The notes under the pieces are model-generated. The model saw nothing but the letters and a program-made list of their open reading frames with translations. It ran no database searches and was not told the origin of the DNA. A stretch of 64,000 nucleotides of DNA from positions 3,472,001-3,536,000 of the forward strand of contig NZ_CP182423.1 in assembly GCF_051903075.1 (NCBI RefSeq), written 5' to 3'. A program made the translations under genes and the position numbers. The DNA comes from Embleya sp051903075. GTDB lineage: Bacteria; Actinomycetota; Actinomycetes; Streptomycetales; Streptomycetaceae. Positions 1 to 7,654 of the stretch are shown here, piece by piece (positions within the stretch are counted from its first letter, which is position 1; the number at the start of each line of letters is the position of its first letter).

Positions 1-644
1 TTGTTCTGACCCCAGTCGCAGATGGAGTAGACGATCGGCCGGCCGGTGGCGCGCAGGGCGTCGGCCATGTCGGTGTAGCGTTTTCTCGCGTCCACGCCCT
101 GGTTGTTGCAGTTGTCGTACTTGAGGTAGTCGACGCCGAAGGAGGCGAACAGGTTCGCGTCCTGGCGCTCGTGGTCGAGACCGCCGGGGAATCCGGCGGT
201 GTTGCAGGTCTTGGTGCCGGCGCTGCTGTAGATGCCGAACTTGAGGCCCTTGCCGTGTACGTAGTCGGCGACGGCCTTGATGCCGTGCGGGAAGCGCACC
301 GGATCGGCGACCAGGTTGCCCGCCGCGTCCCGGGCGGGCAGGGCCCAGCAGTCGTCGAGGTTGACGTATTGGTAGCCCGCGGCCTTGAGTCCCTTGGAGA
401 CGAACAGGTCGGCGATGCCCTTGACCATCGCCTCGTCGAACTCGGCCCGGCAGTGGGTCGAGTTCCAGTTGTTGAATCCCATCGGGGGGACGACGGCCCG
501 GCCGTCGGGCGCGGCGGCGGCCGACGGGGCGGCGACGACGGATACGCTGGCCAGTGCGGCCGTGCCCACCATCGGGGCCAGCAGTGGCAGTGCGGTGAGG
601 GTGGCCGCGAGGCGGCGGATGAGGGTGGTTCGTACCTTGTGCAC
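1..644 (-). CDS. Alpha-galactosidase (GH27), N-terminal part
   Basis: Secreted glycoside hydrolase that would remove terminal alpha-galactose from oligosaccharides or glycans. The GTG start at 644 gives a basic N-terminus (HKVRTTLIRRLAA), a hydrophobic stretch and an Ala-rich cleavage region, i.e. a signal peptide. The mature start PPMGFNNWN, then YQYVNLDDCW, and near the window edge DYLKYDNC with the expected nucleophile Asp, are GH27 hallmarks. The gene runs off the left edge, so about 215 residues are visible and the acid/base and any carbohydrate-binding domain are missing. It lies 174 bp downstream of a same-strand sugar ABC permease, so uptake of the released sugar is a natural link (inference). 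Family assignment is firm; exact substrate is not. Confidence 0.9.
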   Translation of the reverse strand, partial: MHKVRTTLIRRLAATLTALPLLAPMVGTAALASVSVVAAPSAAAAPDGRAVVPPMGFNNWNSTHCRAEFDEAMVKGIADLFVSKGLKAAGYQYVNLDDCWALPARDAAGNLVADPVRFPHGIKAVADYVHGKGLKFGIYSSAGTKTCNTAGFPGGLDHERQDANLFASFGVDYLKYDNCNNQGVDARKRYTDMADALRATGRPIVYSICDWGQN

Positions 645-704
645 GGACGGCTCCAGTGCTCGGGGATTCGAGAGAGCGCAGGTGCGGAATGGTGCGTTGG
701 TACG

Positions 705-733
705 TGCGGATTCATGCGGATTCGTGCGGATTC
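705..733. repeat. Three 10-bp tandem repeats upstream of the GH27 gene
   Basis: TGCGGATTC occurs at 705-713, 715-723 and 725-733, i.e. three exact copies with a 10-bp period, about one helical turn. It lies 61-89 bp upstream of the GH27 start, where a promoter or operator for that gene would be. A regulator-binding role is inference; the repeat itself is plain. Confidence 0.6.
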
Positions 734-818
734 CTTCGGTCGTGAGGTCGTGCGGTCGAGTGGCCGGGCCGGGGGCGCCGAGTGAGCGACGCAACCGCCC
801 GACACCGTGCGGGAGTTC

Positions 819-1862
819 CTACGTCGGCAGCCCCACCGCCCGTTCCCCGTTGCGGCGTTGTTGAATGACGACGGCGACGACCAGGAGGGCGCCCTGCGCG
901 ACGTTCTGCCAGAACGAGTTGACGCCGACGACGTTGAGGCCGTTCTCGAGCGCGCCGAGGAGGAAGACGGCCAGGAGTGTGCCGCCGACGCCGCCCTTGC
1001 CACCCTTGAGGGCGCAACCGCCCAGCGCGGCCGCCGTGATGGCCTTGAGCTCCAGGCCCTCACTGCCGGCGGTGGGCTGGCCGGATCCGGTGCGCGCGGT
1101 CAGGATGACACCGGCGATCGCCGCGACGACGCCGACGAGGGCGTACACGGACACCAGATACTTGTTGATGTTGATGCCCGCGAGGCGCGCGGCGGTGTCG
1201 TTGCCGCCGATCGCGTAGATGTTGCGGCCGATGTCGGTGTACTTGAGCAGGACGTGCACGGCGACGGCGACCACCGCCAACGTCCAGATCTGGACGGACA
1301 GTCCGAGGATCTTGCCGCGCGCGACGAAGATGAAGAAGTCGTCGCCGAGCACGTAGCCCTGGGCCCGGCCGCCCGCGAGGAGTTGGGCGACACCCTTGTA
1401 CGCGGCGAGGGTGGCGAGGGTGGCGATGACGGGGTTGACCCGGCCGTACACGATGACGAGCCCGTTGACCACGCCCGCCGCGATGCCGACCCCGATCGCG
1501 GCGAGGATGCCGAGGGTGGCGTTGCCGTCGGTGGAGGTGAAGGCCATCGCGCTGACGACGGAGGCGATGCCGGCCTGCGAGCCGACGGAGATGTCGAGCG
1601 CGCCGCAGATGATGACCACGGTCTGGACCACGGCGAGCAGACCGGTGACCGCGACCGTGTCGCCGATGACGGTCATGTTGGCCCGGGTGAGGTAGCCGTC
1701 GTCGAGCCAGGCGAACGTGCCGACGACGACGATGAGCGCGCCGATGAGGCTGGTGTTCTGCGCGCCGACGGCGCCGGCGACCCGGCGGGGCAGCGCGCGG
1801 GCGTGGGCGCCGCCGGCGGACGTGGCGGGCATCGGCGGTGGCGCGTCGGTCGTGGTGGTCAT
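819..1862 (-). CDS. Sugar ABC transporter permease (RbsC/AraH type)
   Basis: Inner-membrane permease of a carbohydrate-uptake transporter (CUT2 class), 347 aa with about ten hydrophobic segments. The segments ALDISVGSQAGIASVVSA, GLVIVYGRVNPVIATLATL and the C-terminal TGSGQPTAGSEGLELKAI region are typical of RbsC/XylH/AraH permeases. The start overlaps the stop of the ATPase gene by 4 bp (ATGA), so the two are translationally coupled. The order binding protein, ATPase, permease is standard for CUT2. The transported sugar cannot be told from the permease; galactose or a galactoside fits the adjacent GH27 gene, but ribose, rhamnose or others are possible. Confidence 0.92.
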   Translation of the reverse strand: MTTTTDAPPPMPATSAGGAHARALPRRVAGAVGAQNTSLIGALIVVVGTFAWLDDGYLTRANMTVIGDTVAVTGLLAVVQTVVIICGALDISVGSQAGIASVVSAMAFTSTDGNATLGILAAIGVGIAAGVVNGLVIVYGRVNPVIATLATLAAYKGVAQLLAGGRAQGYVLGDDFFIFVARGKILGLSVQIWTLAVVAVAVHVLLKYTDIGRNIYAIGGNDTAARLAGININKYLVSVYALVGVVAAIAGVILTARTGSGQPTAGSEGLELKAITAAALGGCALKGGKGGVGGTLLAVFLLGALENGLNVVGVNSFWQNVAQGALLVVAVVIQQRRNGERAVGLPT

Positions 1863-3406
1863 GTCGGGTTCCCCTGGTTCGGTTCGGCGAGGTCGAATGC
1901 CATGGCGAGGGCGAGGACGGCCTCCTCGTCGGCGTCGGCGCGGTCGAGTTCGCCGGTGATCCTGCCGTTTTGCATCACGACGATGCGGTCGGCGAGGCCG
2001 AGTACCTCGGGCAGTTCGGAGGAGATGACGAGGATGGCGACGCCGGCCGCGGCCAACTCGTCGATCAGGCGGTAGATTTCGGCCTTGGCGCCGATGTCGA
2101 TGCCGCGTGTGGGCTCGTCCAGGATCAGGATCTCGGGCCGGCGGGCGAGCCAGCGGGCGAGTACGACCTTCTGCTGATTGCCGCCGGATAGTTTGCGCAC
2201 CTCGTGGTCGAGGGACGGGGTGCGTATGTCGAGGCGGTCGACGAACTCCCGGGCGAGGCGTCGTTCGCGGCGCGCGCCGACGAAGCGGAAGCGGCGCAGC
2301 CGGTCGAGGACCGCGACGCCGATGTTGTAGCGGACCGAGCCGGTCAGGAACAGTGCCTGCGCCTTGCGCTCCTCGGGCGCGTAGCCGATGCCCGCGCGCA
2401 CGGCGTCGCGGGGCATGCGCAGGCGCAGCGGCCGGCCGTCGACGCGTACCTCGCCGGAGCGGATCGGCACGTCGCCGACCAGCGCGGCGGCGAGTTCGGA
2501 TCGACCGGCGCCGACCAGCCCGGCCAGCGCGACGACTTCGCCCTCGCGGACGTCGAGGTGTACGTGCGAGACGTCGTCGGTACTGACATCGCGCACCTCC
2601 AGGACGACCCGGTCGCGCGCGCTGCGGTTGCGCGCGAACAGCGCCGACAGGTCGCGTCCGACCATCAGGCGTACCACCTCGCCCTCGTCGGTGCGTCCGG
2701 CGTCGCGGATGCCGGCCAGCTCGCCGTCGCGCAGGACCGCGACGCGGTCGGCGAGGCGAAAGATCTCCTGCATGCGGTGCGAGACGTAGACGATGGCCAG
2801 CCCCCGGTCGCGCAGGCGCCGAATGAGGCCGAAGAGCGTTTCCACCTCGTGTTCGGACAGCGACGAGGTCGGCTCGTCGAAGGCCAGCACGGCGGCCTCG
2901 GTGGTGAGGGCGCGCAGGATCTCGACGAGTTGGCGCTGCGCGGGGGACAGCCTCGAGCCGAGGGTCTCGGGGGCGATGGCGTGCGCGAATCCCAGGCGTT
3001 CGAGGTCGGAGCGCATACGCCGGTACAGGGTGGCGCGGTCGAGGAGGCGGCCCGGTTTGCGGGGCAGCGCGCCGATGTAGACGTTCTCCGCGACGCTTAC
3101 GTGCGGGACGATCTCGGGTTCCTGGGGGATGACGCGGATGCCGTGCCGGCGGGCGTCGGCGGGGCTGTGCAGTACGCGGGGGGTGCCGGCGACGAGGACC
3201 CGGCCGCGGCCCGGTCGATGGTCGCCGTTGATGATTTTGATGAGGGTGGACTTGCCGGCGCCGTTCTCCCCCATGAGCGCGGTGACGGTGCCGCGGGGGA
3301 AGTCCAGCGTGATGCCGCGCAGGGCGTGGACTCCGGCGAAGTCCTTGTGGATGTCCTCGACGGCGAGCGCTGGGCCCGGGAGGTCGGGGGATGGGTTCTT
3401 CGTCAT
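1859..3406 (-). CDS. Sugar ABC transporter ATP-binding protein (RbsA/XylG type, two ABC domains)
   Basis: Energises sugar import. The 515 aa hold two fused nucleotide-binding domains, as usual for CUT2 ATPases. The first has Walker A GENGAGKST near residue 46, a signature variant RLSPAQRQL and Walker B LAFDEPTS. The second has a degenerate Walker A (GLVGAGRSEL), a canonical signature KLSGGNQQK and Walker B LILDEPTRG. An altered second Walker A is normal in RbsA-like proteins. It follows the binding-protein gene by 116 bp and overlaps the permease by 4 bp. Confidence 0.95.
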   Translation of the reverse strand: MTKNPSPDLPGPALAVEDIHKDFAGVHALRGITLDFPRGTVTALMGENGAGKSTLIKIINGDHRPGRGRVLVAGTPRVLHSPADARRHGIRVIPQEPEIVPHVSVAENVYIGALPRKPGRLLDRATLYRRMRSDLERLGFAHAIAPETLGSRLSPAQRQLVEILRALTTEAAVLAFDEPTSSLSEHEVETLFGLIRRLRDRGLAIVYVSHRMQEIFRLADRVAVLRDGELAGIRDAGRTDEGEVVRLMVGRDLSALFARNRSARDRVVLEVRDVSTDDVSHVHLDVREGEVVALAGLVGAGRSELAAALVGDVPIRSGEVRVDGRPLRLRMPRDAVRAGIGYAPEERKAQALFLTGSVRYNIGVAVLDRLRRFRFVGARRERRLAREFVDRLDIRTPSLDHEVRKLSGGNQQKVVLARWLARRPEILILDEPTRGIDIGAKAEIYRLIDELAAAGVAILVISSELPEVLGLADRIVVMQNGRITGELDRADADEEAVLALAMAFDLAEPNQGNPT

Positions 3407-3522
3407 GGCTGGACCTCGAGGGCGTCTCGGGAGGTCGCGGCGGCCCGTGGTGGGCGCCGGGTCGCCGCGACCCGGTCAGGGGCGACGGCGGGCGGGTCGG
3501 CGCGGTCGCACGTCGGGCCCGC

Positions 3523-4584
3523 TCACGTGCACTTGAGGCCGGATTGTTGCCAGTCGGCGGGGTCGACCATCTTCGTCGTCGCGAACGCCTCGGCGGGGAA
3601 GGGTTTTCCGTTTTTGAGCCGATCGACCATGGTCTGTACGGCGAGGCCGCCGACCTCGTAACCGTTGATGAACAGCGCGGCCTTCATCCCGCTCGGCTTG
3701 CCGGAACCCCAGTCCTTGCACGCCAGATAGCCGCCCAGTCCCACGCCGATCACGTCGGCGGCGCCGTAGCCGCCGTTCTGCAGCGCGGTGACCGCGCCGG
3801 CGACGTTTTCGTCGTTGCAGCCCCACACGATCCAGTGCTTCACCGAGCGGTTGCCGCTCATCGTGGCGGCCGTCTTGTTCTGCGCGTCGGGCGGGGTGTT
3901 GTCGGTGCCGACCTTGAGCACCTTGACGTCCGCGCCGGTGGCCTGCTTGAAGGCCTCACGGGCGGCGTCGACCCGGTCGGTGCACACGGTCACGTCCTGT
4001 TTCCAGGCGGCGATGATCGCGGTGTCGGCGGGATTCCAGCCCGACTTCTTGAATTCGTCGGCGGCGCGCCCGCCCACCTGGGTGCCCATCTGGGGGCCGC
4101 TGAAGCCCACGCGCGGGACGAGTTTGTCCTTGGCGCACTTGGTCGGGTCGGGGCCGGTGAGGCAGATCTGGTCGTCGGACGCGAGCAGGGGCGCGCCGCC
4201 CTTGCCGGCGATGTCGACGACCTGCGGTCCCACGGCGGGGTCGGGCACGACGATCACGACGCCGTTGTATTTCTGGGCAATTGCCGCCTGGACCTCGCTG
4301 ACGGCCTTGTTGGTGTCGTTGCCGAGGTTGACGACCTTGAGATCGACGCCGAGTTCCTTGGCCTTGGCGCGGGCGCCGTCCGCTTCGTCGACGAAGTACT
4401 GCTGGTCGCCTTGCTTTTGCAGATAAGCGATCTTGATCGTGCCGGATAACGAAGCCGGCGGGCCCGAAGGCGAGCCGGAGCCGGCGTTGTCGTCCTTGCC
4501 GGACGAACATGCGGTGAGCGCCGCGGCGAATACGAACGCCGCCACCGTCGCGGCCGCCCGCCGGGTGCGTCTGCGGTGCGTCAT
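3523..4584 (-). CDS. Sugar ABC transporter substrate-binding lipoprotein (RbsB-like)
   Basis: Extracellular lipoprotein that captures a sugar and delivers it to the permease. The start was placed at the ATG at 4584 (MTHRRRTRRAAATVAAF) because AGGGG lies about 7 bp upstream and a signal peptide ending in the lipobox LTAC follows directly. A longer in-frame version lacks a signal at its N-terminus. The 353-aa protein has the periplasmic-binding-protein type 1 fold: KIAYLQKQGDQQYFVDEADGA at the first strand, a hinge region and DVIGVGLGG late. It is first in the operon, divergent from the DeoR gene. Confidence 0.92.
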   Translation of the reverse strand: MTHRRRTRRAAATVAAFVFAAALTACSSGKDDNAGSGSPSGPPASLSGTIKIAYLQKQGDQQYFVDEADGARAKAKELGVDLKVVNLGNDTNKAVSEVQAAIAQKYNGVVIVVPDPAVGPQVVDIAGKGGAPLLASDDQICLTGPDPTKCAKDKLVPRVGFSGPQMGTQVGGRAADEFKKSGWNPADTAIIAAWKQDVTVCTDRVDAAREAFKQATGADVKVLKVGTDNTPPDAQNKTAATMSGNRSVKHWIVWGCNDENVAGAVTALQNGGYGAADVIGVGLGGYLACKDWGSGKPSGMKAALFINGYEVGGLAVQTMVDRLKNGKPFPAEAFATTKMVDPADWQQSGLKCT

Positions 4585-4740
4585 GATCAGCCCCTGTGAA
4601 GGTCGGCGGCCTGCGAGGACCGCGGGGGAGTGCGGTGACCTGCGGAAGAGCGGGATGTGCTGGTAATGGAAACGTCGATCTTGAAATCGAACACGGTATG
4701 CGCCGTATTCACTCGTAACGCGACTCATATATCTAGCAGT

Positions 4741-4757
4741 TCAAACATTAACCAACA
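4741..4757 (-). promoter_or_regulatory. Putative DeoR operator, transporter side
   Basis: Read on the minus strand the site is TGTTGGTTAATGTTTGA, a direct repeat TGTTGG-N4-TGTTTG. It matches the site at 4870-4886 at 13 of 17 positions and overlaps the likely -35 element of the transporter operon. DeoR-family repressors often bind repeated hexamers, so repression is the expected effect (inference). Confidence 0.55.
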
Positions 4758-4869
4758 AGCCCCGATTTGGTAAAACTCCCGCCGCGCGCCCTCCTCACGT
4801 GCGGGAATGGTCGTGCGCACGCGAGTATTTCCCGATGCCGAAGTCGGGTGCGATAAACGAACACTGCTA

Positions 4870-4886
4870 TGTTGGAAATTGTTGGA
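4870..4886 (+). promoter_or_regulatory. Putative DeoR operator, regulator side
   Basis: TGTTGGAAATTGTTGGA is a direct repeat of TGTTGG with a 4-bp spacer. It lies 25 bp before the chosen DeoR start (4911) and in opposite orientation to the matching site at 4741-4757, with centres 129 bp apart. Its position would place an upstream ATG (4869) inside an operator, which favours the later start. Confidence 0.55.
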
Positions 4887-4910
4887 TATCCAGGGGCGGG
4901 AGGATCGGGG

Positions 4911-5702
4911 ATGCTGGCACGGCAGCGACAAAACACGATCTTGGAGATGATCGCCGATCAGGGTTCCGTCCGGGTCGCCACGCTGGTGCGGAAATTCGGC
5001 GTCTCGGACATGACGATTCGACGCGACCTCGAAGTGCTGGCCGGGCAGGGACTGATCGCCAAGGTGCACGGCGGCGCCACCTCGCGGGACGGCAGCTCGA
5101 CCGAGGAACCGGGGTTCGTCCGCAAATCCGGACTCCAGGCCGCGGAGAAGGAGGCGATCGCCCGCCGCGCCGCCGCGATGGTCGCGCCCAACAGCGCCAT
5201 CGCGCTGTCCGCGGGGACGACGACCTGGACCCTGGCCCGGCAACTCGTCGACGTCCCCGGACTGACCGTGGTCACCAACTCGATTCCGGTCGCGGACGTC
5301 TTCCACCAATCGGGCCGCTCCGACCAGACCGTGGTGATCGTCGGTGGCGTGCGTACCCCCTCGGACGCGCTGGTGGGCCCCGTCGCGGTCGCGGCCCTGC
5401 GCAGCCTCAACGTCGACATGCTCATGCTGGGTGTACACGGCATCAGCCCGCGCGTCGGATTCACCACGCCCAACCTCCTGGAGGCGGAGACGAATCACGC
5501 CCTCGTCCGCGCGGCCCGCCGCCTGGTCGTGGTCGCCGACCACACCAAGTGGGGCCTGATCGGGATCAGTACGATCGCCCAACTCGGCGACGCCGACACG
5601 CTGATCACGGACACGGGCGTGCCCCAGGAGGCGCGCGAGCAACTGGGCGAGCACATCGAGGACCTCGTCGTGGTCGACCCGGTCCAGCCCGCCTCCTCCT
5701 GA
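4911..5702 (+). CDS. DeoR/GlpR-family transcriptional repressor
   Basis: Likely sugar-responsive repressor of the divergent ABC operon. The start at 4911 (MLARQRQNTILEMI) has GGAGG 7-8 bp upstream and matches the usual DeoR N-terminus; an ATG 42 bp earlier would add 14 atypical residues. The HTH includes VRKFGVSDMTIRRDLEVL (about 26-45). The C-terminal DeoRC sensor domain shows the expected IALSAGTTTW phosphosugar-pocket segment, GGVRTPSDALVGP, and VADHTKWG near the end. Length 263 aa is normal. Effector is probably a phosphorylated sugar (family knowledge). Confidence 0.93.
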   Translation: MLARQRQNTILEMIADQGSVRVATLVRKFGVSDMTIRRDLEVLAGQGLIAKVHGGATSRDGSSTEEPGFVRKSGLQAAEKEAIARRAAAMVAPNSAIALSAGTTTWTLARQLVDVPGLTVVTNSIPVADVFHQSGRSDQTVVIVGGVRTPSDALVGPVAVAALRSLNVDMLMLGVHGISPRVGFTTPNLLEAETNHALVRAARRLVVVADHTKWGLIGISTIAQLGDADTLITDTGVPQEAREQLGEHIEDLVVVDPVQPASS

Positions 5703-5725
5703 CGGGCCATCACGCGAGCGCTGCC

Positions 5726-6358
5726 CTAGGCGGGGTCGGTGTGCGGCGCCGGTGGCGCGGCCGGGTGCTGCGCCGGGAGCAGGGCGATGCCCGACCTGAG
5801 CCGCACGGCGCCCGGCAGATCCAGGCCGCAGCGGCGACTGGCGACGACCGCCTCCTGCATCGCCAGCGTGCCGGTGGTCGTACAGGTGCCGCAGCGCAGC
5901 GATTCGAGGCGGGCCCGGCGGACGACCGCCAGCATGCCCTCGACGTCGAACGCGACGGTGAGGCGGAGCTCCAGGGTGCCGACCCGGACACCGTCGACCT
6001 TCAGGTCCACGCATGGACGATGGGTGGATGTGACCCGGTGGGTGGCCAGCGCGACGACCTCCTCGGTGTCCGGTGCGGCCCGGGTACGCCGCGCCGCCGC
6101 GACGAGCGCGCCGTGCTTGACCCATCCGGCCGCCAGCAGGTCGACGAGATCCATGCTCAGGAAGCCGTCGACCATCGAGGCGACCTCACGCTCGACGGTC
6201 CGGCCGGCGTCGTCCGTGAGGCCCCGGGCGCCGCGGCCGAGCATCGCGGCGACCTCGTGTTCGTGAGCCGCGCCGACGAGCGTCTCCGCGGCGGCCTCAC
6301 CGTCGCCACCGAACAGCAGTTCGCGTACGGATGCGGGCAGCGGCACGGTGTCGGTCAT
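5726..6358 (-). CDS. Hypothetical protein, coupled to the polyproline membrane protein
   Basis: A 210-aa protein that I do not recognise. It has a mostly helical, Ala/Val-rich N-terminal half (VRELLFGGDGEAAAETLVGAA) and a beta-rich segment around 110-145 (VDLKVDGVRVGTLELRLTVAFDVEGMLA), followed by a Cys-rich stretch LRCGTCTTTGTLAMQ and a Pro/Ala tail. The middle segment resembles a small beta-sheet domain rather than an enzyme. No signal peptide or membrane segment is evident. Its start overlaps the stop of the upstream membrane-protein gene by 4 bp (ATGA), so the two products are made together and may act at the same membrane site. Confidence 0.7.
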   Translation of the reverse strand: MTDTVPLPASVRELLFGGDGEAAAETLVGAAHEHEVAAMLGRGARGLTDDAGRTVEREVASMVDGFLSMDLVDLLAAGWVKHGALVAAARRTRAAPDTEEVVALATHRVTSTHRPCVDLKVDGVRVGTLELRLTVAFDVEGMLAVVRRARLESLRCGTCTTTGTLAMQEAVVASRRCGLDLPGAVRLRSGIALLPAQHPAAPPAPHTDPA

Positions 6359-7308
6359 GGATCCACTTCCTTGATGGTCTGTTCCCCGGGGTCCGAGCGC
6401 GGCTCCAGTCGCACCGTCCGGCTCGTTCCGCCCGTGTCCGCGACCTCCTGCACCCCGTCGGACACGAGTCCCGATCGCATGACGGTGCGAACGTGTCGAC
6501 GCGTCCAGCGTGGTCCGCGTCCCCGGCGGAAGATACCCACGTAGCTCACGAGGGCCACCACCAGGAACACGCCGGCCGCCACCGTTCCGATCATCCAGCC
6601 CGAACTCGCGCCGGCACCGGTGCCCGGCACCGCGGTCGCCGACGACGAAGTACCGGTCGCCGTCGGCTGGGACGAGCCGGGCCCGACACCCGTGCCGACC
6701 CCGAAGGAGGCGGAGGCGTCGCCGCCGCCACATCGCGCCGAAACCTTGTGGGCCCCCTTCGACGCGGTCTTCGGAACCACAAGCCGGACGCTGAAGCCGC
6801 CCCCTTTCGGAGCCGCCGGCACGTCACGGGCGGCGAGCGCGGCACCGTCCCACAGGACGTCGACCCGGGACCCGGGACCACACGCCGGGTAGCCCGACCC
6901 GGTGGCCGTCACCGTCGTACCGGCGCCACCCGTCGCGGGGGCCAGGACCAGAGCCGGGTGCGATCGGGGATCGGCGGTGGTGGGGGGCGTGGTCCGGCCG
7001 GACGGCGGCGCGCTCCTCGAAGGCGGCGGCGTCGTCCCTTGAGGACGCGGCACCACGGGGGAGGGGCTGTACGGCGGATAGGTGACCGGTGGAGGTGGCG
7101 GCGGAGGGGGTGGCGGTGGTGGAGGTGGAGGCGGCGGAGGGGGTGGTGCCGGTGGCGGGTTCGGTGCGACGTGGGCGTGCGCGAAACCCGGCGGCGCCAC
7201 GACCCCGGCCCCGACGCAGAGCAGGGCCCCCAACAACCCCGAGACCACGGCGAGTCGCCTGCTTCGCCCGGTCCCCGGGCGTCGGGTGGGATCCTCGGAC
7301 TCCTTCAC
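6355..7308 (-). CDS. Secreted/membrane-anchored protein with a 20-proline stalk
   Basis: A 317-aa cell-surface protein of unknown function. From the GTG at 7308 the order is: a basic head and signal-peptide-like segment (RRLAVVSGLLGALLCVGAGVV), then a run of exactly 20 prolines (codons at 7088-7147), a Pro/Ser-rich linker, an Ig-like beta domain (ALVLAPATGGAGTTVTATGSGYPACG, with VDVLWDG and FSVRLVVP), a Gly/Ser/Thr linker, one transmembrane helix (MIGTVAAGVFLVVALVSYVGIF) and a basic cytoplasmic tail. The layout suits an anchored domain held away from the membrane by a stiff stalk. The start is moderately certain: GGAAGGA lies about 13 bp upstream. The upstream reading frame extends to 7581 but looks non-coding. 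Confidence 0.75.
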   Translation of the reverse strand: MKESEDPTRRPGTGRSRRLAVVSGLLGALLCVGAGVVAPPGFAHAHVAPNPPPAPPPPPPPPPPPPPPPPPPPPVTYPPYSPSPVVPRPQGTTPPPSRSAPPSGRTTPPTTADPRSHPALVLAPATGGAGTTVTATGSGYPACGPGSRVDVLWDGAALAARDVPAAPKGGGFSVRLVVPKTASKGAHKVSARCGGGDASASFGVGTGVGPGSSQPTATGTSSSATAVPGTGAGASSGWMIGTVAAGVFLVVALVSYVGIFRRGRGPRWTRRHVRTVMRSGLVSDGVQEVADTGGTSRTVRLEPRSDPGEQTIKEVDP

Positions 7309-7619
7309 CGCCGATGCCGATCCTTCCGCGTGTCCGCGACGCGAGAGCAGGCTCGCGACTCGATCAGGAGCCGTACGAAAGCGCGTTCCGGTACGCGACG
7401 CACCGGCGCGACTCCCGTTCAGCCAAACATGGGCCCGCACGCATCGCATCCGGATACGCCGGTATGGCGGAACGCCGGCGCGGCGGCATATTCGCCCACC
7501 GGCACGCGGCCCGTTGCGACACCCGGGAGCACTTCGCCCATCCCCCGAGGCCGACGAACTCGAAGAGCGACCGGCCTCCACCGCCTGGGGCGGGCGCCCG
7601 GGCCTGGATATATGCGATG
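7309..7619. other. Intergenic region, no gene seen
   Basis: About 310 bp between the polyproline-protein start and the GntR promoter. All frames read as Arg/Ala-rich shadow sequence. I see no start with a ribosome-binding site and no strong hairpin. Confidence 0.4.
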
Positions 7620-7648
7620 TTCAAATGTCTGACGTTTGTATGTATGCT
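7620..7648 (+). promoter_or_regulatory. Promoter of the GntR-MFS operon, probably leaderless
   Basis: TTCAAA (7620-7625) and TATGCT (7643-7648) are 17 bp apart. Position +1 predicted 7 bp after the -10 element falls on the A of the GntR ATG at 7655, and no ribosome-binding site precedes that ATG. This fits a leaderless mRNA, common in actinomycetes. Confidence 0.5.
7622..7638. promoter_or_regulatory. Palindromic FadR/GntR-type operator
   Basis: CAAATGTCTGACGTTTG is a 17-bp palindrome (CAAA-N-GTC-N-GAC-N-TTTG, 14 of 17 positions symmetric). It lies between the -35 and -10 elements of the regulator's own promoter, so autorepression is expected. Confidence 0.65.
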
Positions 7649-7654
7649 CTTTCC

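Larger units (their letters stand above)
4585..4910. other. Divergent control region between transporter and deoR-type gene
   Basis: This 326-bp gap is noticeably AT-richer than the rest of the window. It holds the two 17-bp direct-repeat sites described separately and short CGAACAC motifs at 4688 and 4858. On the minus strand a TATATG (-10-like, 4726-4731) sits 18 bp from TTGGTT inside the left operator, a plausible transporter promoter overlapped by the operator. No gene is visible. Confidence 0.5.

Noticed and set aside
7088..7160. Possible GGT/GGC minisatellite
   Set aside because: The run is codons of the 20-proline stalk on the minus strand with mixed third positions.
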